The notes beneath the pieces were generated by a model. That model was not told the origin of the DNA. It made no database searches and saw nothing but the letters and a program-made list of their open reading frames with translations. This document shows, piece after piece, positions 1 through 10,414 of a DNA stretch of 64,000 bases. Every line of letters begins with the position of its first letter. Position 1 is the stretch's first letter. The stretch covers positions 402,083,993 through 402,147,992 of the forward strand of contig NC_058520.1 of the NCBI RefSeq assembly GCF_904849725.1. Reading direction: 5' to 3'. The DNA is from Hordeum vulgare subsp. vulgare. Taxonomy: Eukaryota > Streptophyta > Magnoliopsida > Poales > Poaceae. Both the position numbers and the translations under genes were made by a program.

Positions 1-1010
1 ATATATTTCACAGCCTTATGGTGTGATTCCTTCGGTTTTTCTTGAAAACGTGCACACATGCAAACACTAAGCATTATATCTGGCCTAGATGCACATAGAT
101 ACAATAAAGAGCCAATCATAGAACGATATACCTGCTGATCGAAATCTTTACCATTTTCATCAGTGCCGAGGTGGCCATTGGTAGGCATTGGAGTCTTGGC
201 ACCTTTGCATTCATGCATGTCGAATTTCCTCAGAACATCCTTGAGGTATTTCTCTTGTGATATGAAGATTCCATTGCTTTGTTGACGAATTTGAAGACCT
301 AAGAAGAATTTCAGCTCCCCCATCATGGACATCTGATATTCTTCACTCATCATGTAGGCAAATTGATCACTGTATATTTTGTCAGTACAATCAAATATGA
401 TATCATCGACATATATTTGACATACAAATAGCTCATTATCATAGGATTTTGTGAAAAGAGTTGGATCGAGTGAACCAGGTTTGAAGCCTTTCTTCATGAG
501 GAATTCCTTCAATGTATCATACTATGTCCGAGGGGCTTGCTTGAGGCCATAAAGAGCCTTTTTGAGTCTGAAGACTTTGTCTGGATTCTTTGGATCCTCA
601 AAACCTGGGGGCTGAGCAACATATACTTCTTCCTCAAGCTTACCATTGAGGAATGCACTTTTCACATCCATTTGATATAAGGTGATGTTATGATGATTAG
701 CATAAGCAAGTAGTATTCGAATAGCTTCAAGTCTAGCAACAGGTGCAAAAGTTTCACCGAAATCTATTCCTTCAACCTGGGTGTAGCCTTGGGCTACAAG
801 TCGTGCCTTGTTCCTCACCACTTGACCGTCCTGATCTTGCTTGTTTCGAAAAATCTACTTGGTGCCGATGATATTGTGCTTGCGAGGATCTGGTCGTTTG
901 ACGAGCTCCCATACGTCATTCAGCTGGAATTGAAGAAGTTCGTCTTGCATATCTTGGATCCACTCCGGTTCCAGAAAAGCCTCAGCAACTTTCGAGGGTT
1001 CTGTGATGGA
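1..1010 (-). pseudogene. Copia reverse transcriptase (RVT_2), partial
   Basis: The minus-strand translation contains the Copia RT palm and fingers: [16 protein letters not shown], then [11 protein letters not shown], then the catalytic IYVDD motif near position 410. It then continues into the thumb and the start of the connection region until the window ends. In-frame TAG codons replace tryptophan at about 528-530 and about 853-855, judged from relatives. The YVDD motif is intact. In life this enzyme would copy the element RNA into cDNA in virus-like particles. RNase H is outside the window. Confidence 0.85.
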
Positions 1011-2075
1011 TACAAAGGAAAAATGCCCACAAAAGTTAACTAAGTGTGAAGCTTTTGAGCGAGTGAGAGGACCTGGTGCGTTGATGTCGTTGAGGATTTT
1101 GTCAAGTTCTACTTCCTTTGCAATCCTCCGATGAGCTGGTTGAGGATTTTGTCTGGGCTGAGGAAGTGGTGCTGGTGCAATTTCCTCAGGAGCATCTTCT
1201 TGATTTTTATCAGTGATGGGGATCGTTTCTTCACCAATTTCCTCAGTGGGGACAATGTCTTCAGTAGGCTTGACCTTTATTGCTTCCTCAGGAGACAGCT
1301 TATCTGGATCAGAAGGCAATTGCTCTCTTTGCGAGCCATTAGTTTCATCGAACCGCACATCTACAGTCTCAACAACTTTGTTGTGATAGTTGTTGAAGAC
1401 TCTGTAAGTGTGCGAGTCCTTTCCATAACCGAGCATAAAACCTTCATGTGCCTTAGGTGCAAATTTTGAGCTATGGTGAGGATCTCTAATCCAGCATTTT
1501 GAACCGAAGACTTTGAAATAACTTACATTGGGTTTCTTGTAAGTGAGGAGTTCATATGAGGTTTTCTTGAGGAATTTGTGAAGATATACCCTGTTGATGA
1601 TATGGCATGCAGTGTTGATTGCTTCAGGCCAAAAGCGACGAGGAGTCTGATATTCTTCAAGCATAGTTCTTGCCATTTCAACCAGAGTCCTGTTCTTCCT
1701 TTCGACAACACCATTCTGCTGAGGAGTATAAGGAGCAGACAATTCGTGAGCAATACCAAGTTCATCAAGGTAATAATCAAGACCAGTGTTTTTGAACTCG
1801 GTTCCATTATCACTCCTGATATGTTTGATCTTGATGCCAAAGTTCGTCGACGCCCTTGAAGAAAATCATTTGAAGATTTCCTGCACTTCAGTTTTATACA
1901 CTATGGTATGCACCCAAGTGTATCTAGAATAATCATCAACTATGACGAAGCCATATAATGATGCTGCATTGGTTAGTGTGGCATAGTGAGTAGGTCCAAA
2001 TAAATCCATATGAAGCAATTCGAAAGGACGAGTAGTGGTCATGATAGTCTTAGAGGGATGCTTGGATCTGGTCAT
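1011..2075 (-). pseudogene. Copia integrase (zinc region remnant and DDE core)
   Basis: The catalytic triad is visible in order on the minus strand: D in HMDLFGP (about 2005), D in RSDNGTEF (about 1815), and E in NGVVERKNRT (about 1705). The core is followed by the acidic, proline-rich C-terminal region that leads into RT. Two stops break the upstream part: one at 1866-1868, where relatives have arginine (CGA to TGA, a CpG transition), and one just upstream of the core at about 2095. The DDE residues are all kept, so decay is by nonsense mutation and not by loss of active-site residues. Confidence 0.82.
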
Positions 2076-2096
2076 GTTCCCAGATTCACAAGCACC

Positions 2097-2650
2097 TCAC
2101 AGATGATCCTTGAGGAATTTGACTGATTCGATGCCGATGACATGCTTCTTCTTCGCGAGCGTGTGCAAATTCCTCATACCTGCATGGCCTAGTCTTCGGT
2201 GCCACATCCATCCTTCTGAGGTTTTTGCTAGTAAGCAAGTGGCTGGTTGAGGACCTGTAGAGAAATCAACAATGTACAAATCCCCTCTTGTTACACCTTC
2301 GAAGACTTTGGATCTGTCAGATTCCATGATGACTATGCATCTATATCTACCAAAGATAACAATCATATCAAGATCACAAAGCATCGAGACTGACATAAGG
2401 TTAAAACCAAGGGATTCAACAAGCATCACTTTGTCCATATGCCTATCCTTGGAAATAGCCACTTTGCCAAGTCCCAATACCTTGCTTTTACCTTTCTCAG
2501 CATATGTGATTTGCTTCAGAGGTGATGGATTTAGTGGCATATTCATCAGTAAGCTTTTATCACCAGTCATGTGATGTGTGCAGCCACTATCAAGAACCCA
2601 CTCAGTATTCTTGGGTTTGTCATCCTGCACATGAATTAGTACAGCTTACC
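2097..2650 (-). pseudogene. Copia aspartic protease and GAG-pre-integrase domain
   Basis: The open stretch of 177 codons starts with the protease active site in WVLDSGCTHHMTG (DSG triad variant usual in Copia). It ends with the GAG-pre-integrase histidine motif MWHRRLGHAGMRNLHTL. The protease would cleave the gag-pol polyprotein, and the second motif is the zinc-binding N-terminal part of integrase. It is cut from the integrase core by a stop at about 2095. Upstream, the sequence between this ORF and gag is degenerate. Confidence 0.83.
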
Positions 2651-3436
2651 ATCTCATATGCTTCAGATTTGAAGAATATGATACTAATTTCATCAGATCA
2701 GTGATTTCATCATAACAGAAATGTAAGGACGTGTGAAATATTTCTATTTCATCAATCATTAGCTTGCGTCCTATCAAGCATTTCCTCAGGTCTCCAGCAA
2801 ATTCTTCAGATGATGATTTTCATCTGGAGACCTGACCTGCAGAAGTGATTAGTTCGATTTCTTCACCACCCACATCTGAAGGGGTGGCAAAGCATTCATC
2901 ATCCTACGAGCACCATATGAGAAAGGCGGCATTGAAGCCAATGCACTTCTCCTAACAGTAGGGGGATTAAAGTACTCATATGAATATGGAGAGAACTGGT
3001 TTCAGGATTTATGAACATAATGATTTGAGGAGTAACGCTCATATTCATATTCCTTGTAGTTTCCCTGCATGTTAGACGCATTAGCACGGGTATGAGCATA
3101 GTTTTGACCAGTTGAGGATTTTGATCCTCTTGAAGACTTTGGTCCTCCTGAGGAATTTGATCTGGGGTTTAGATTCTTCAGTGGTGATGTCATGAGGACA
3201 TACACCTGAAGATTTTCAAGACAGCTTTTGGGAACCTAGATTTTCCTCAGAGGAGGGCCATTCCTGCAGTTAGTTCCAACATATCGAGCAAATACTTCAC
3301 CAGATTGATTTTTGAATTGTTTATAGTTGGAGTCAAATGAGTCATCTAAGGAATAGGATAATTCACATGAAAAATCAGTTAGATTAGATGGATCAAAAGG
3401 AGGCCCAGTAGCAGCAACCCATGAGGTTTTGGGATA
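2651..3436 (-). other. Degenerate gag-protease linker of Copia element
   Basis: No long open frame. Two short minus-strand frames of 66 and 67 codons (2899-3205) have serine, lysine and proline-rich composition like the gag-PR linker of SIRE-type elements. The segment at 3277-3300 is nearly identical to the sequence at 6844-6870 and marks the point where the second copy of the family was broken. Confidence 0.55.
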
Positions 3437-4588
3437 CTACTGAGGTTTCCAATAAGATCCATCAGCATTTAATTTCCTCTCAAAGGCAATTCCTTCTTTC
3501 CTCGGGTTCCTGTTCAAGATCTGCTTTTTGAGCACATCACAAAGGGTTTGATGTCCTTTGAGGCTTTTGTACATGCATGTCACGTACAATTCCTTCAACC
3601 CTGCATTTTCATCAGTAACATTTGTGTTTTCCTCAAGTGAGGAAATAGACACAGCAGGTGCAGTTGAAGAATTTGTAGCAATGGTAGCATTTGATGATTC
3701 TGGTGAGCAATTAGCAGTTTCGCGTTCAATGCATTTAAGACATGGAGGAATAAATTCAACTTGACCAGCGCTGATCTGTTGAGCTAGTAATGAATCATTT
3801 TCCATACGAAGATCATCATGAGACATCCTCAGCTTCTCAAGATCAAGCTTCCTTTGAAGAAATTCATAGGAAAGCTTCTCATGATCAGTGAGGAGTGTAT
3901 CATAACGATCCTGAAGATTATCAAATCTAGACTGGAGACTTTTCACATCATCAGTGAGGATTTGAGTAAGGTTCATTTCATCATTCAACAGATCATCACT
4001 TTTACCTAGCAGTTTCTGAAGCTTTTCTAGAGAATTTTGTTGTTTAGTGGCAATGATAGCAAGTTTACTGTAACTTGAATCAGAGGAGGAGGCATTATTT
4101 GGTACCTTTGAACCTTTTGCCATGAAGCAATAGGTTGGAGTGAAGTCATCAGCATAGTCATCAGTATGGATGGGGCAATTATCTTCTTCAAGATTAAAGA
4201 TTGACTTGCTGACGAAGGTGGTTGCTAGTGCAAGACTAGCCTGTCCGGATTCTGACACTTCATCAGAACCCTCTTCTTCATCACATTCCTCTGATTCTGC
4301 CTTGGAGTCCATTTCCTTCCCAATAAGTGCCCGAGCCTTTCTGAAACTAGTCTTCTTGTGTGATGAGGGCTTTGAAGATGAGGATTTTGAAGATTTCTTC
4401 TTCTTCTTCGAGTCATCAGAACTGTCATCGTTGTATTTCTTCTTCTTTGATTCCTTTCCCCAACGGGGACAATCAGCAATGTAATGACCTGATTTCTTGC
4501 ACTTGTGACAGGTTCGTTTCTTGTAGTCCTCAGATGAAGATTCTGATTTCCTCATGTCTCTTCTTTAAGATTTACCGAACTGGCAACG
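3437..4588 (-). pseudogene. Copia gag C-terminal region with CCHC zinc knuckle and coiled coil
   Basis: A minus-strand frame of 372 codons begins near a CCHC nucleocapsid knuckle (CHKCKKSGHYIADCP, about 4468-4512). A lysine/serine-rich stretch and an acidic stretch follow. Next comes a heptad-like region rich in L, K, E and D (about 3790-4010) that looks like a coiled coil. The length is typical of the extended gag of SIRE/Maximus elements. The zinc knuckle binds element RNA; the acidic tail has no known role. It is separated from the N-terminal gag frame by a frame break at about 4560-4590. Confidence 0.8.
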
Positions 4589-5362
4589 TCATGTAAATCT
4601 CTGGAATTTCCTCACGAGCATTGCAAGCTCCTGTCCAAATTCTTCAGGGTCACAAATGTTGTCATCTGTGTCTTCTTCTTCAGATGAGGAAATTGCTCTA
4701 GCCTTCAGTGTACGTGTTCTGGAATAGCTTGGTCCATATAGATCTCTCTTTTCTTCTAGCTGGAATTCATGAGTATTTAGCCTTTTAAGTATATCAGCTG
4801 GATCAAGCATCTTGTAGTCTGGTCTTTCTTGAATCATCAGAACTAAAGTATCAAATGAAGGATCCAAAGATCTTAGCAGTTTCTTCACAACTTCGTGATC
4901 AGTGATGTCTCGAGCTCCCAGTGCTTGCAGTTCATTTGATATGTCAGTGAGGCGATCAAAGGTATCTTGGCAGCTTTCATTGTCATGTCTCTTGAAGCGA
5001 TTGAAGAGATTGCGAAGAATATCAACACGAGAGTCACGCTGGGTTGATACTCCTTCATTTACCTTGCACGGTCTCTCCCAGATCAGTGTTGCAGAGGCCA
5101 AAGCACTTACTCTTCCAAACTGGCCTGGGCTCAGATGGCCATAGATGATGTTCTTCGCTCGAGAATCGAGTTGCTTGAATTTCTTCACATCAGCCGCAGT
5201 GACACTGGCAGAGATGATGGGGACGCCATTTTCCACAATATACCAGAGATCATTATCAATACCTTGTAGATGCATTTGCATTTTGTTCTTCCAGAAGGGA
5301 AAGTTCTTTGCTTCGTATGTAGGACATGCTGCAGTCACCTTAAACATGCCTGCAGTCGACAT
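4589..5362 (-). pseudogene. Copia gag N-terminal domain (UBN2 type)
   Basis: An open frame of 257 codons starts with MSTAGMFKVTAACPTYEAKN about 70 bp downstream of the primer binding site, so this is the natural start. Recognisable parts are FPFWKNKMQMHL, the LIWERPCKVNEG region, and the helical DTFDRLTDISNELQALG segment typical of the gag polyprotein of Copia elements (UBN2, PF14223). It forms the capsid of the virus-like particle. The frame ends just before the zinc knuckle, where a shift separates it from the rest of gag. Confidence 0.85.
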
Positions 5363-5411
5363 AACTAAAACTCCAGGTGGTTAAACCAAAATCACACAGA
5401 ACAAGGGAGTA

Positions 5412-5427
5412 CCTTGCTTTGATACCA
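5412..5427 (-). other. Primer binding site (tRNA-iMet type)
   Basis: The minus strand reads TGGTATCAAAGCAAGG two bases downstream of the LTR end. The expected match to the 3' end of initiator methionine tRNA is TGGTATCAGAGC, so there is one mismatch in the core. It fixes the LTR edge at 5430 and the element direction. Confidence 0.85.
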
Positions 5428-5483
5428 ATTGAAAGTGCGTTATATCGACTAGAGGGGGGTGAATAGGAGATTTTTTAGAATTT

Positions 5484-5524
5484 CATCACTGAGGAAATTC
5501 CTTTTGAAGAAATTCCTCACTGAT
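5484..5524. other. Conserved hairpin near LTR 3' end
   Basis: Two arms of about 17 bases, ATCACTGAGGAAATTCC and its near reverse complement, are separated by a short T-rich loop. They lie about 55 bp inside the LTR edge next to the PBS. The same structure occurs at 9071-9112 and 14119-14160. Position suggests a U5 stem next to the primer site; role inferred. Confidence 0.6.
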
Positions 5525-6262
5525 AACTAACTTACAGCGGAAACAATAAAGAATCGGATGTGCAAAGTTTCACAACAGCAGTTTTTAAGAGCGAAGAATG
5601 TGAAAACAGATTGCACTGTGAGCAGGCACGCAGAATACAGATCAGGATTAACTAACGGGAAGAATTTGGGGTTGAGGAAATTCATAGAAAGTCTTCAACA
5701 AATTCTTCAAACAGTCGTAGTGAAAGTCATCAACACATAATACAAGGAAAGTAAGGAGTTGAGGAATTAGAACCCGTTTCTCAGTGAAGATAGTCGTTGA
5801 TGACCGAGTTCCAACTGCTGTGACAGTCGTACATCTAGTTTGGAGCGGCTTGGTATTGAAACCAAAGGACACCCAGTCCCGGGACACACAGTCCCTACCG
5901 TATTCTCCTTGATCTAAGGACACACAGTCCTCGCCCAACACTCGTGGTAAGTCTTCAGGGCAGACTTCCAAACCCTCACAAACTTGGTCACCCGGCGATC
6001 CACAATTGACTGCTGGAAAGCTCTAGACCATGATGCCTAACCGTCTAGAGGATGCACAGTCCTCAAAGGTAAAAGGCTTCAGTCCCACACAGGAACAACT
6101 TCTTCAGTGATGCTCAATCACTAGGTTTGGTTTGTGGTTTCGGTGGGTGGTGTATTTCCTCACTAATGAATTACTCTCGAAGGCTCTGAGGAATTGGGTT
6201 CCTCTTATGACAAGTGTTAGTTTCTAACGGAGCAGCCAACCAGCTAGTGGTTGTGGGGGTGG

Positions 6263-6272
6263 CTATTTATAG
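6263..6272 (-). promoter_or_regulatory. TATA box of Copia LTR
   Basis: The minus strand reads CTATAAATAG in a GC-rich surround. It is at the same relative place in all three LTRs of the family (about 9835-9844 minus and 13371-13380 plus). This is the likely U3/R boundary promoter element. Confidence 0.7.
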
Positions 6273-6867
6273 CCTCGGAGCATCCCGACATGATTTGACA
6301 CTAATGCCCTTAAATAATATGACCGTTGGAGCGGATAAGACCAGTGACTTGGCGTGGCTATCGAAACGGTCGGAACTCTCAACTGTGAGAGTCCTCATGT
6401 CACTCATATTCCTCACTTGAGGCTTTTGGTAGGATTAGGCTTGGGTTGATCATCATGAGGAAATTCATTCCATAGTGTAACTTCGACCCCCTTTAACAGT
6501 ACGGTGTTCCTATAACTCGAATGCAAAGAAAGTAAAACAGAAAGTATAAATTTTCATGCTTCAAATTCTTCAGAGTGATTTTCTTCACGAACCACCAAAC
6601 TTCTCAATATCAGTATCTTCATGAGCAATATCAATTTCATCGTAGATTCCTCGCGATTCATTTCTTCAGCTTCAGACCAATTTCTTCAAATGAAGACATA
6701 TATTTTTAGGGGTCGATATTCTTCAAATATCTCAAACTCCTCAATGACTTATAGATCCTCTGTACACTCACAAACACATTAGATACTTAACCTATAAGTC
6801 TTGAAACCACCAAAATCATTAAGGGGCACTAGATGCACTTACAAGTTCCAACATATCGAGCAAATAC

Positions 6868-8128
6868 TTAACCAAATTGATTTTTGAAAAGTTTATAGTT
6901 GGAGTCAAATGACTCATCTGAGGAATAGGATAATTCACATGAAAAGCCAGTTAGATTGGATGGGTCAAAAGGAGGCCCAGTAGCAGCAAACCATGAGGTT
7001 TTGGGATATTGCTCAGGTTTCCAATAAGATCCATCAACATTTAATTTCCTCTCAAAGACAATTCCTTCTTTCCTCGGGTTCTGCTTTTTGAGCACATCAC
7101 AAAGGGTTTGATGTCCTTTGAGACTTTTGTATATGCATGTCACATACAATTCCTTCAACCCTGCATTTTCATCAGTAACATTTGTGTTTTCCTCAAGTGA
7201 GGAAATAAACACTACAGGTGCAGTTAAAGAATTTGTAGCAATAGAAGGATGATTCTGGTGAAGAATTAGCAGTTTCGCGTTCAATGCATTTAAGACATGG
7301 AGGAATGAATTCAGCTTGAGCAGCGCTGATCTGTTGAGCTAGTCATGAATCATTTTCCATACGAAGATCATCATGAGAAATCCTCAGCTTCTCTAGATCA
7401 AGCTTCCTTTGAAGAAATTCATAGGAAAGTTTCTCATGATCAGCGAGGAGTGTATCATAACAATCTTGAAGAGTATCAAATCTAGACTGAAGACTTTTTA
7501 CAACTTCAGTGAGGATTTGGGTAAGATTCATTTCAGCATTCAACAGATCATTAGTTCTATCTAGTAGTTTCTGAAGCTTTTCCAGGGCAGTTTGTTGTTT
7601 AGTGGCAATGATAGCAAGTTTACTGTAACTGGGTTTTTTATAGTCATCAGGTTCACAATCACTTGAATCAGAGGAGGAAGCATCATTCGGTACCTTTGAA
7701 CCTTTTGCCATGAAGCAATAGGTTGGAGCGAAGTCATCAGCATAGTCATCAGTGTGGATGGTGTTATCATTTTCTTCAAGGTTGAAGATTGACTTGCTCA
7801 CGGAGGTGGTTGCCATTGCAAGACTGGCCTGTCCGGATTCTGAGTCTTCATCAGAACCCTCTTCTTCATCACATTCCTCTGATTCTGCCTCACAATCCAT
7901 TTCCTGGCCAATAAGTGCCCGAGCCTTTCTGAAACTGGTCTTCTTGTGCGATGAGGGCTTTGAAGATGAGGATTTTGAAGATTTCTTCTTCTTCTTCAAG
8001 TCATCAGAACTGTCATCCTTGTATTTCTTCTTCTTTGATTCCTTTCCCCAATGGGGACAGTCAGCAATGTAATGACCTGATTTCTTGCACTTGTGGCAGG
8101 TTCTTTTCTTGTAGTCCTTAGATGAAGA
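6868..8128 (-). pseudogene. Copia gag C-terminal region, second copy
   Basis: Collinear with 3437-4588. Open pieces at 6868-7284 and 7343-7999 give the acidic, coiled-coil and serine/lysine-rich segments, and the zinc knuckle region lies at about 8050-8100. A short deletion, a stop near 7340 and frame changes break it. It is close in sequence to the first copy, so the two copies are not very far apart in age. Confidence 0.78.
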
Positions 8129-8960
8129 TTATGATTTCCTCATGTCTCTTCTTGAAGATTTACCGAACTGGCCACGTCGCGTAAACCTCTGGAATTTCCT
8201 TACGAGCATTGCAAGCTCCTGTCCAAATTCTTCAGGGTCACCAATGCTGTCATCCGAATCTTCTTCTTCAGATGAGGAAATTGCTCTAGCCTTCAGTGCA
8301 CGTGGTCTAGAATAGCTTGGTCCATACAGATCTTTCTTTTCTTCTAGATGGAATTCATGAGTATTTACCCTTTCGAGTATATCAGCTGGATCAAGCATCT
8401 TGTAGTCTGGTATTTCTTGAATCATCAGAACTGAAGTATCGAATGAAGAATCCAAAGATCTCAGCAGTTTCTTCACAACTTCGTGATCAGTAATGTCTCG
8501 AGCTCCCAGTGCTTGCAGTTCATTAGATATGTCAGTGAGGCGATCAAAGGTGTCTTGGCAGCTTTCATTGTCATGCCTCTTGAAGTGATTGAAGAGATTG
8601 CGAAGAATATCAACACGAGAGTCACGCTGGGTTGATACTCCTTCATTTACTTTCCACAGTCTCTCCCAGATCAGTGTTGCAGAGCCCAAAGAACTCACTC
8701 TTCCAAACTGGCCTGGGCTCAGATGGCCATAGATGATATTCTTCGCTTGAGAATCAAGTTGCTTGAATTTCTTCACATCAGCAGCAGAGACACTAGCAGA
8801 GATGATGGGGACGCCAGGTTCCACAATATACCAGAGATCATTATGAATAGCTTGTAGATGCATTTTCATCTTGTTCTTCTAGAAGGGAAAGTTCTTTCCT
8901 TCGAAGGTAGGACATGCTACAGTCACCTTAAACATGCCTGCAGTCGACATAACTAAAACT
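8129..8960 (-). pseudogene. Copia gag N-terminal domain (UBN2), second copy
   Basis: Collinear with 4589-5362. The open part is 8129-8869. The natural start (about 8950, MSTAGMFKV region) is separated from it by a TAG at about 8880 where the first copy has tryptophan. At the 3' end the frame reads through into the arginine-rich segment before the zinc knuckle, which the first copy has lost by frameshift. Confidence 0.8.
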
Positions 8961-9000
8961 CAAGGTGGTTAAACCAAAATCACACAGAACAAGGGAGTAC

Positions 9001-9016
9001 CTTGCTGTGATACCAA
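9001..9016 (-). other. Primer binding site, second Copia copy
   Basis: The minus strand reads TGGTATCACAGCAAGG, again one core mismatch from the initiator-Met tRNA 3' end but at the neighbouring base. It directly follows the LTR edge at 9018. Confidence 0.85.
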
Positions 9017-9017
9017 T

Positions 9018-10414
9018 TGAAAGTGCGTTATATCGACTAGAGGGGGGTGAAATGGAGATTTTTAGAATTTCATCACTAAGGAAATTCCTTTTGAGGAAAT
9101 TTCTCACTGATGACTAACTTACAGCGGAAACAGTAAAGGATCAGAAGTGCAAAGTTTCACAACAGCAGTTTTTGTGAGTGAGGAATGTGAAAATAGATTG
9201 CAAAGTGAGCAGGCATGCAGAAAACAGATGAGGATTAACTAGCGTGAAGAATTTGGGGTTGAGGAATTTCAGAGAAAGTCTTCAGCAAATTCTTCAAACA
9301 GTAGCAGTGAAAGTCATCAACACATAATCTGAGGTAAGTAAGGAGTTGAGGAATTAGAATCCGTTTCACAGCGAAGACATTAGTTGATGACTCAGTTCCA
9401 ACTGCCGTGACAGTCGTACATCTGGTTTGGAGCGGCTTGGTATTGAAACCAAAGGACACATAGTCCCTACCGTGTTCTCCTTGGGCTAAGAACACACAGT
9501 CCTCGCCCAACACTCGTGGTAAGTCTTCAGGGCAGATTTCCAAACCCTCACAAACTTGGTCACCCGGCGATCCACAATTGACTGCTGGAAAGCTCTAGAC
9601 CATGATGCCTAACCGTCTGGAGGATGCACAGTCCTCAAAGGTAAAAGGCTTCAGTCCCAGATAGGAACAACTTCTTCAGTGATGCTCAATCACTAGGTTT
9701 GGTTTGTGGTTTCGATGTATGGGGTATTTCCTCACTAATGAATTACTCTCGAAGACTTTGAGGAATTGGGTTGCTCTTATGACAAGTGTCAGTTTCTAAC
9801 GGAGCAGCCAACCAGCTAATGGTTGTGGGGGGGGCTATTTATAGCCTGGGAGCATCCCGACATGATTTGACACTAATGCCCTTAAATAATATGACCGTTG
9901 GTGTGGATAAGACCAGTGACTTGGCGTGGCTATCGAAACGGTCAGAACCCTCAACTGTGAGACTCCTCATGTCACTCGTATTCCTCACTTGAGGCTTTTT
10001 GGTAGGATTAGGCTTGGGTTGAGCATCATGAGGAAATTCATTCAAAGTGTAACTTCGACCCCCTTTAACAGTACGGTGTTCCTATTACTCAAGTGTGAAG
10101 AAAATAAAACAGAAAGAGTAAATCTTCATGCTTCAAAGTCTTCAGAATGATTTTCTTCAGGACACACCGAATTCCTAAGTTTCAATATCTTCATGAGGAA
10201 TATCAATTTCATCGGAGATTCTTCGTGATTCAATTCTTCAGCTTCAGACCAATTTCTTCAACCGAAGATATACATTTTAGGGGTTGACATTCATCAAATA
10301 TGTCAAACTCCTCAGTGACTTATAGATCCTGTGTACAGTCATAAACACATTAGATACTTAACCTATAAGTCTTCAAACCACCAAAATCACTAAGGGGCAC
10401 TAGATGCACTTACA
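9018..10414 (-). repeat. 5' LTR of second Copia copy, 1397 bp
   Basis: Same termini as 5430-6843, with small indels. It has a TATA box at about 9835-9844 and the hairpin at 9071-9112. Its outer edge abuts Sabrina-type gag sequence at 10415, which shows that this Copia element inserted into the Gypsy element. The flank 10415-10419 is GCCTG; the partner duplication is off the window. Confidence 0.92.

Larger units (their letters stand above)
1..6843 (-). mobile_element. Ty1/Copia retrotransposon, SIRE/Maximus-like, 5' LTR to RT (runs off left edge)
   Basis: Reading right to left on the minus strand the order is 5' LTR (6843-5430), primer binding site, UBN2-type gag, CCHC zinc knuckle, spacer, protease, GAG-pre-integrase, integrase core, reverse transcriptase. 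PR-INT-RT order is diagnostic of Copia. The large gag and the style of the RT place it near the SIRE/Maximus (Inga) elements of Triticeae. RNase H and the 3' LTR lie beyond position 1. The coding part carries several stops, so the copy is dead. The same family occurs three times in this window (also 6844-10414 and the solo LTR 12798-14213). Confidence 0.88.
5430..6843 (-). repeat. 5' LTR of SIRE-type Copia element, 1414 bp
   Basis: On the minus strand it starts TGTAAGTGCATCTAGTGCCC at 6843 and ends with CGCACTTTCA at 5430. It is flanked inward by the PBS. The same termini bound the LTRs at 9018-10414 and 12798-14213, so the borders are certain. The outer flank AGTTC (6844-6848) is the candidate target-site duplication; its partner lies off the left edge. 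Confidence 0.93.
6844..10414 (-). mobile_element. Second SIRE-type Copia copy: 5' LTR and gag only
   Basis: Same family and direction as 1-6843. From right to left: LTR (10414-9018), PBS (9016-9001), gag (8960-6868). It stops at 6844, exactly at the outer edge of the other copy's LTR. The break point AGTTCCAACATATCG corresponds to intact sequence at 3283-3297 in the first copy, so this is a true internal interruption and not a natural end. The rest is presumably left of the window. Confidence 0.85.
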
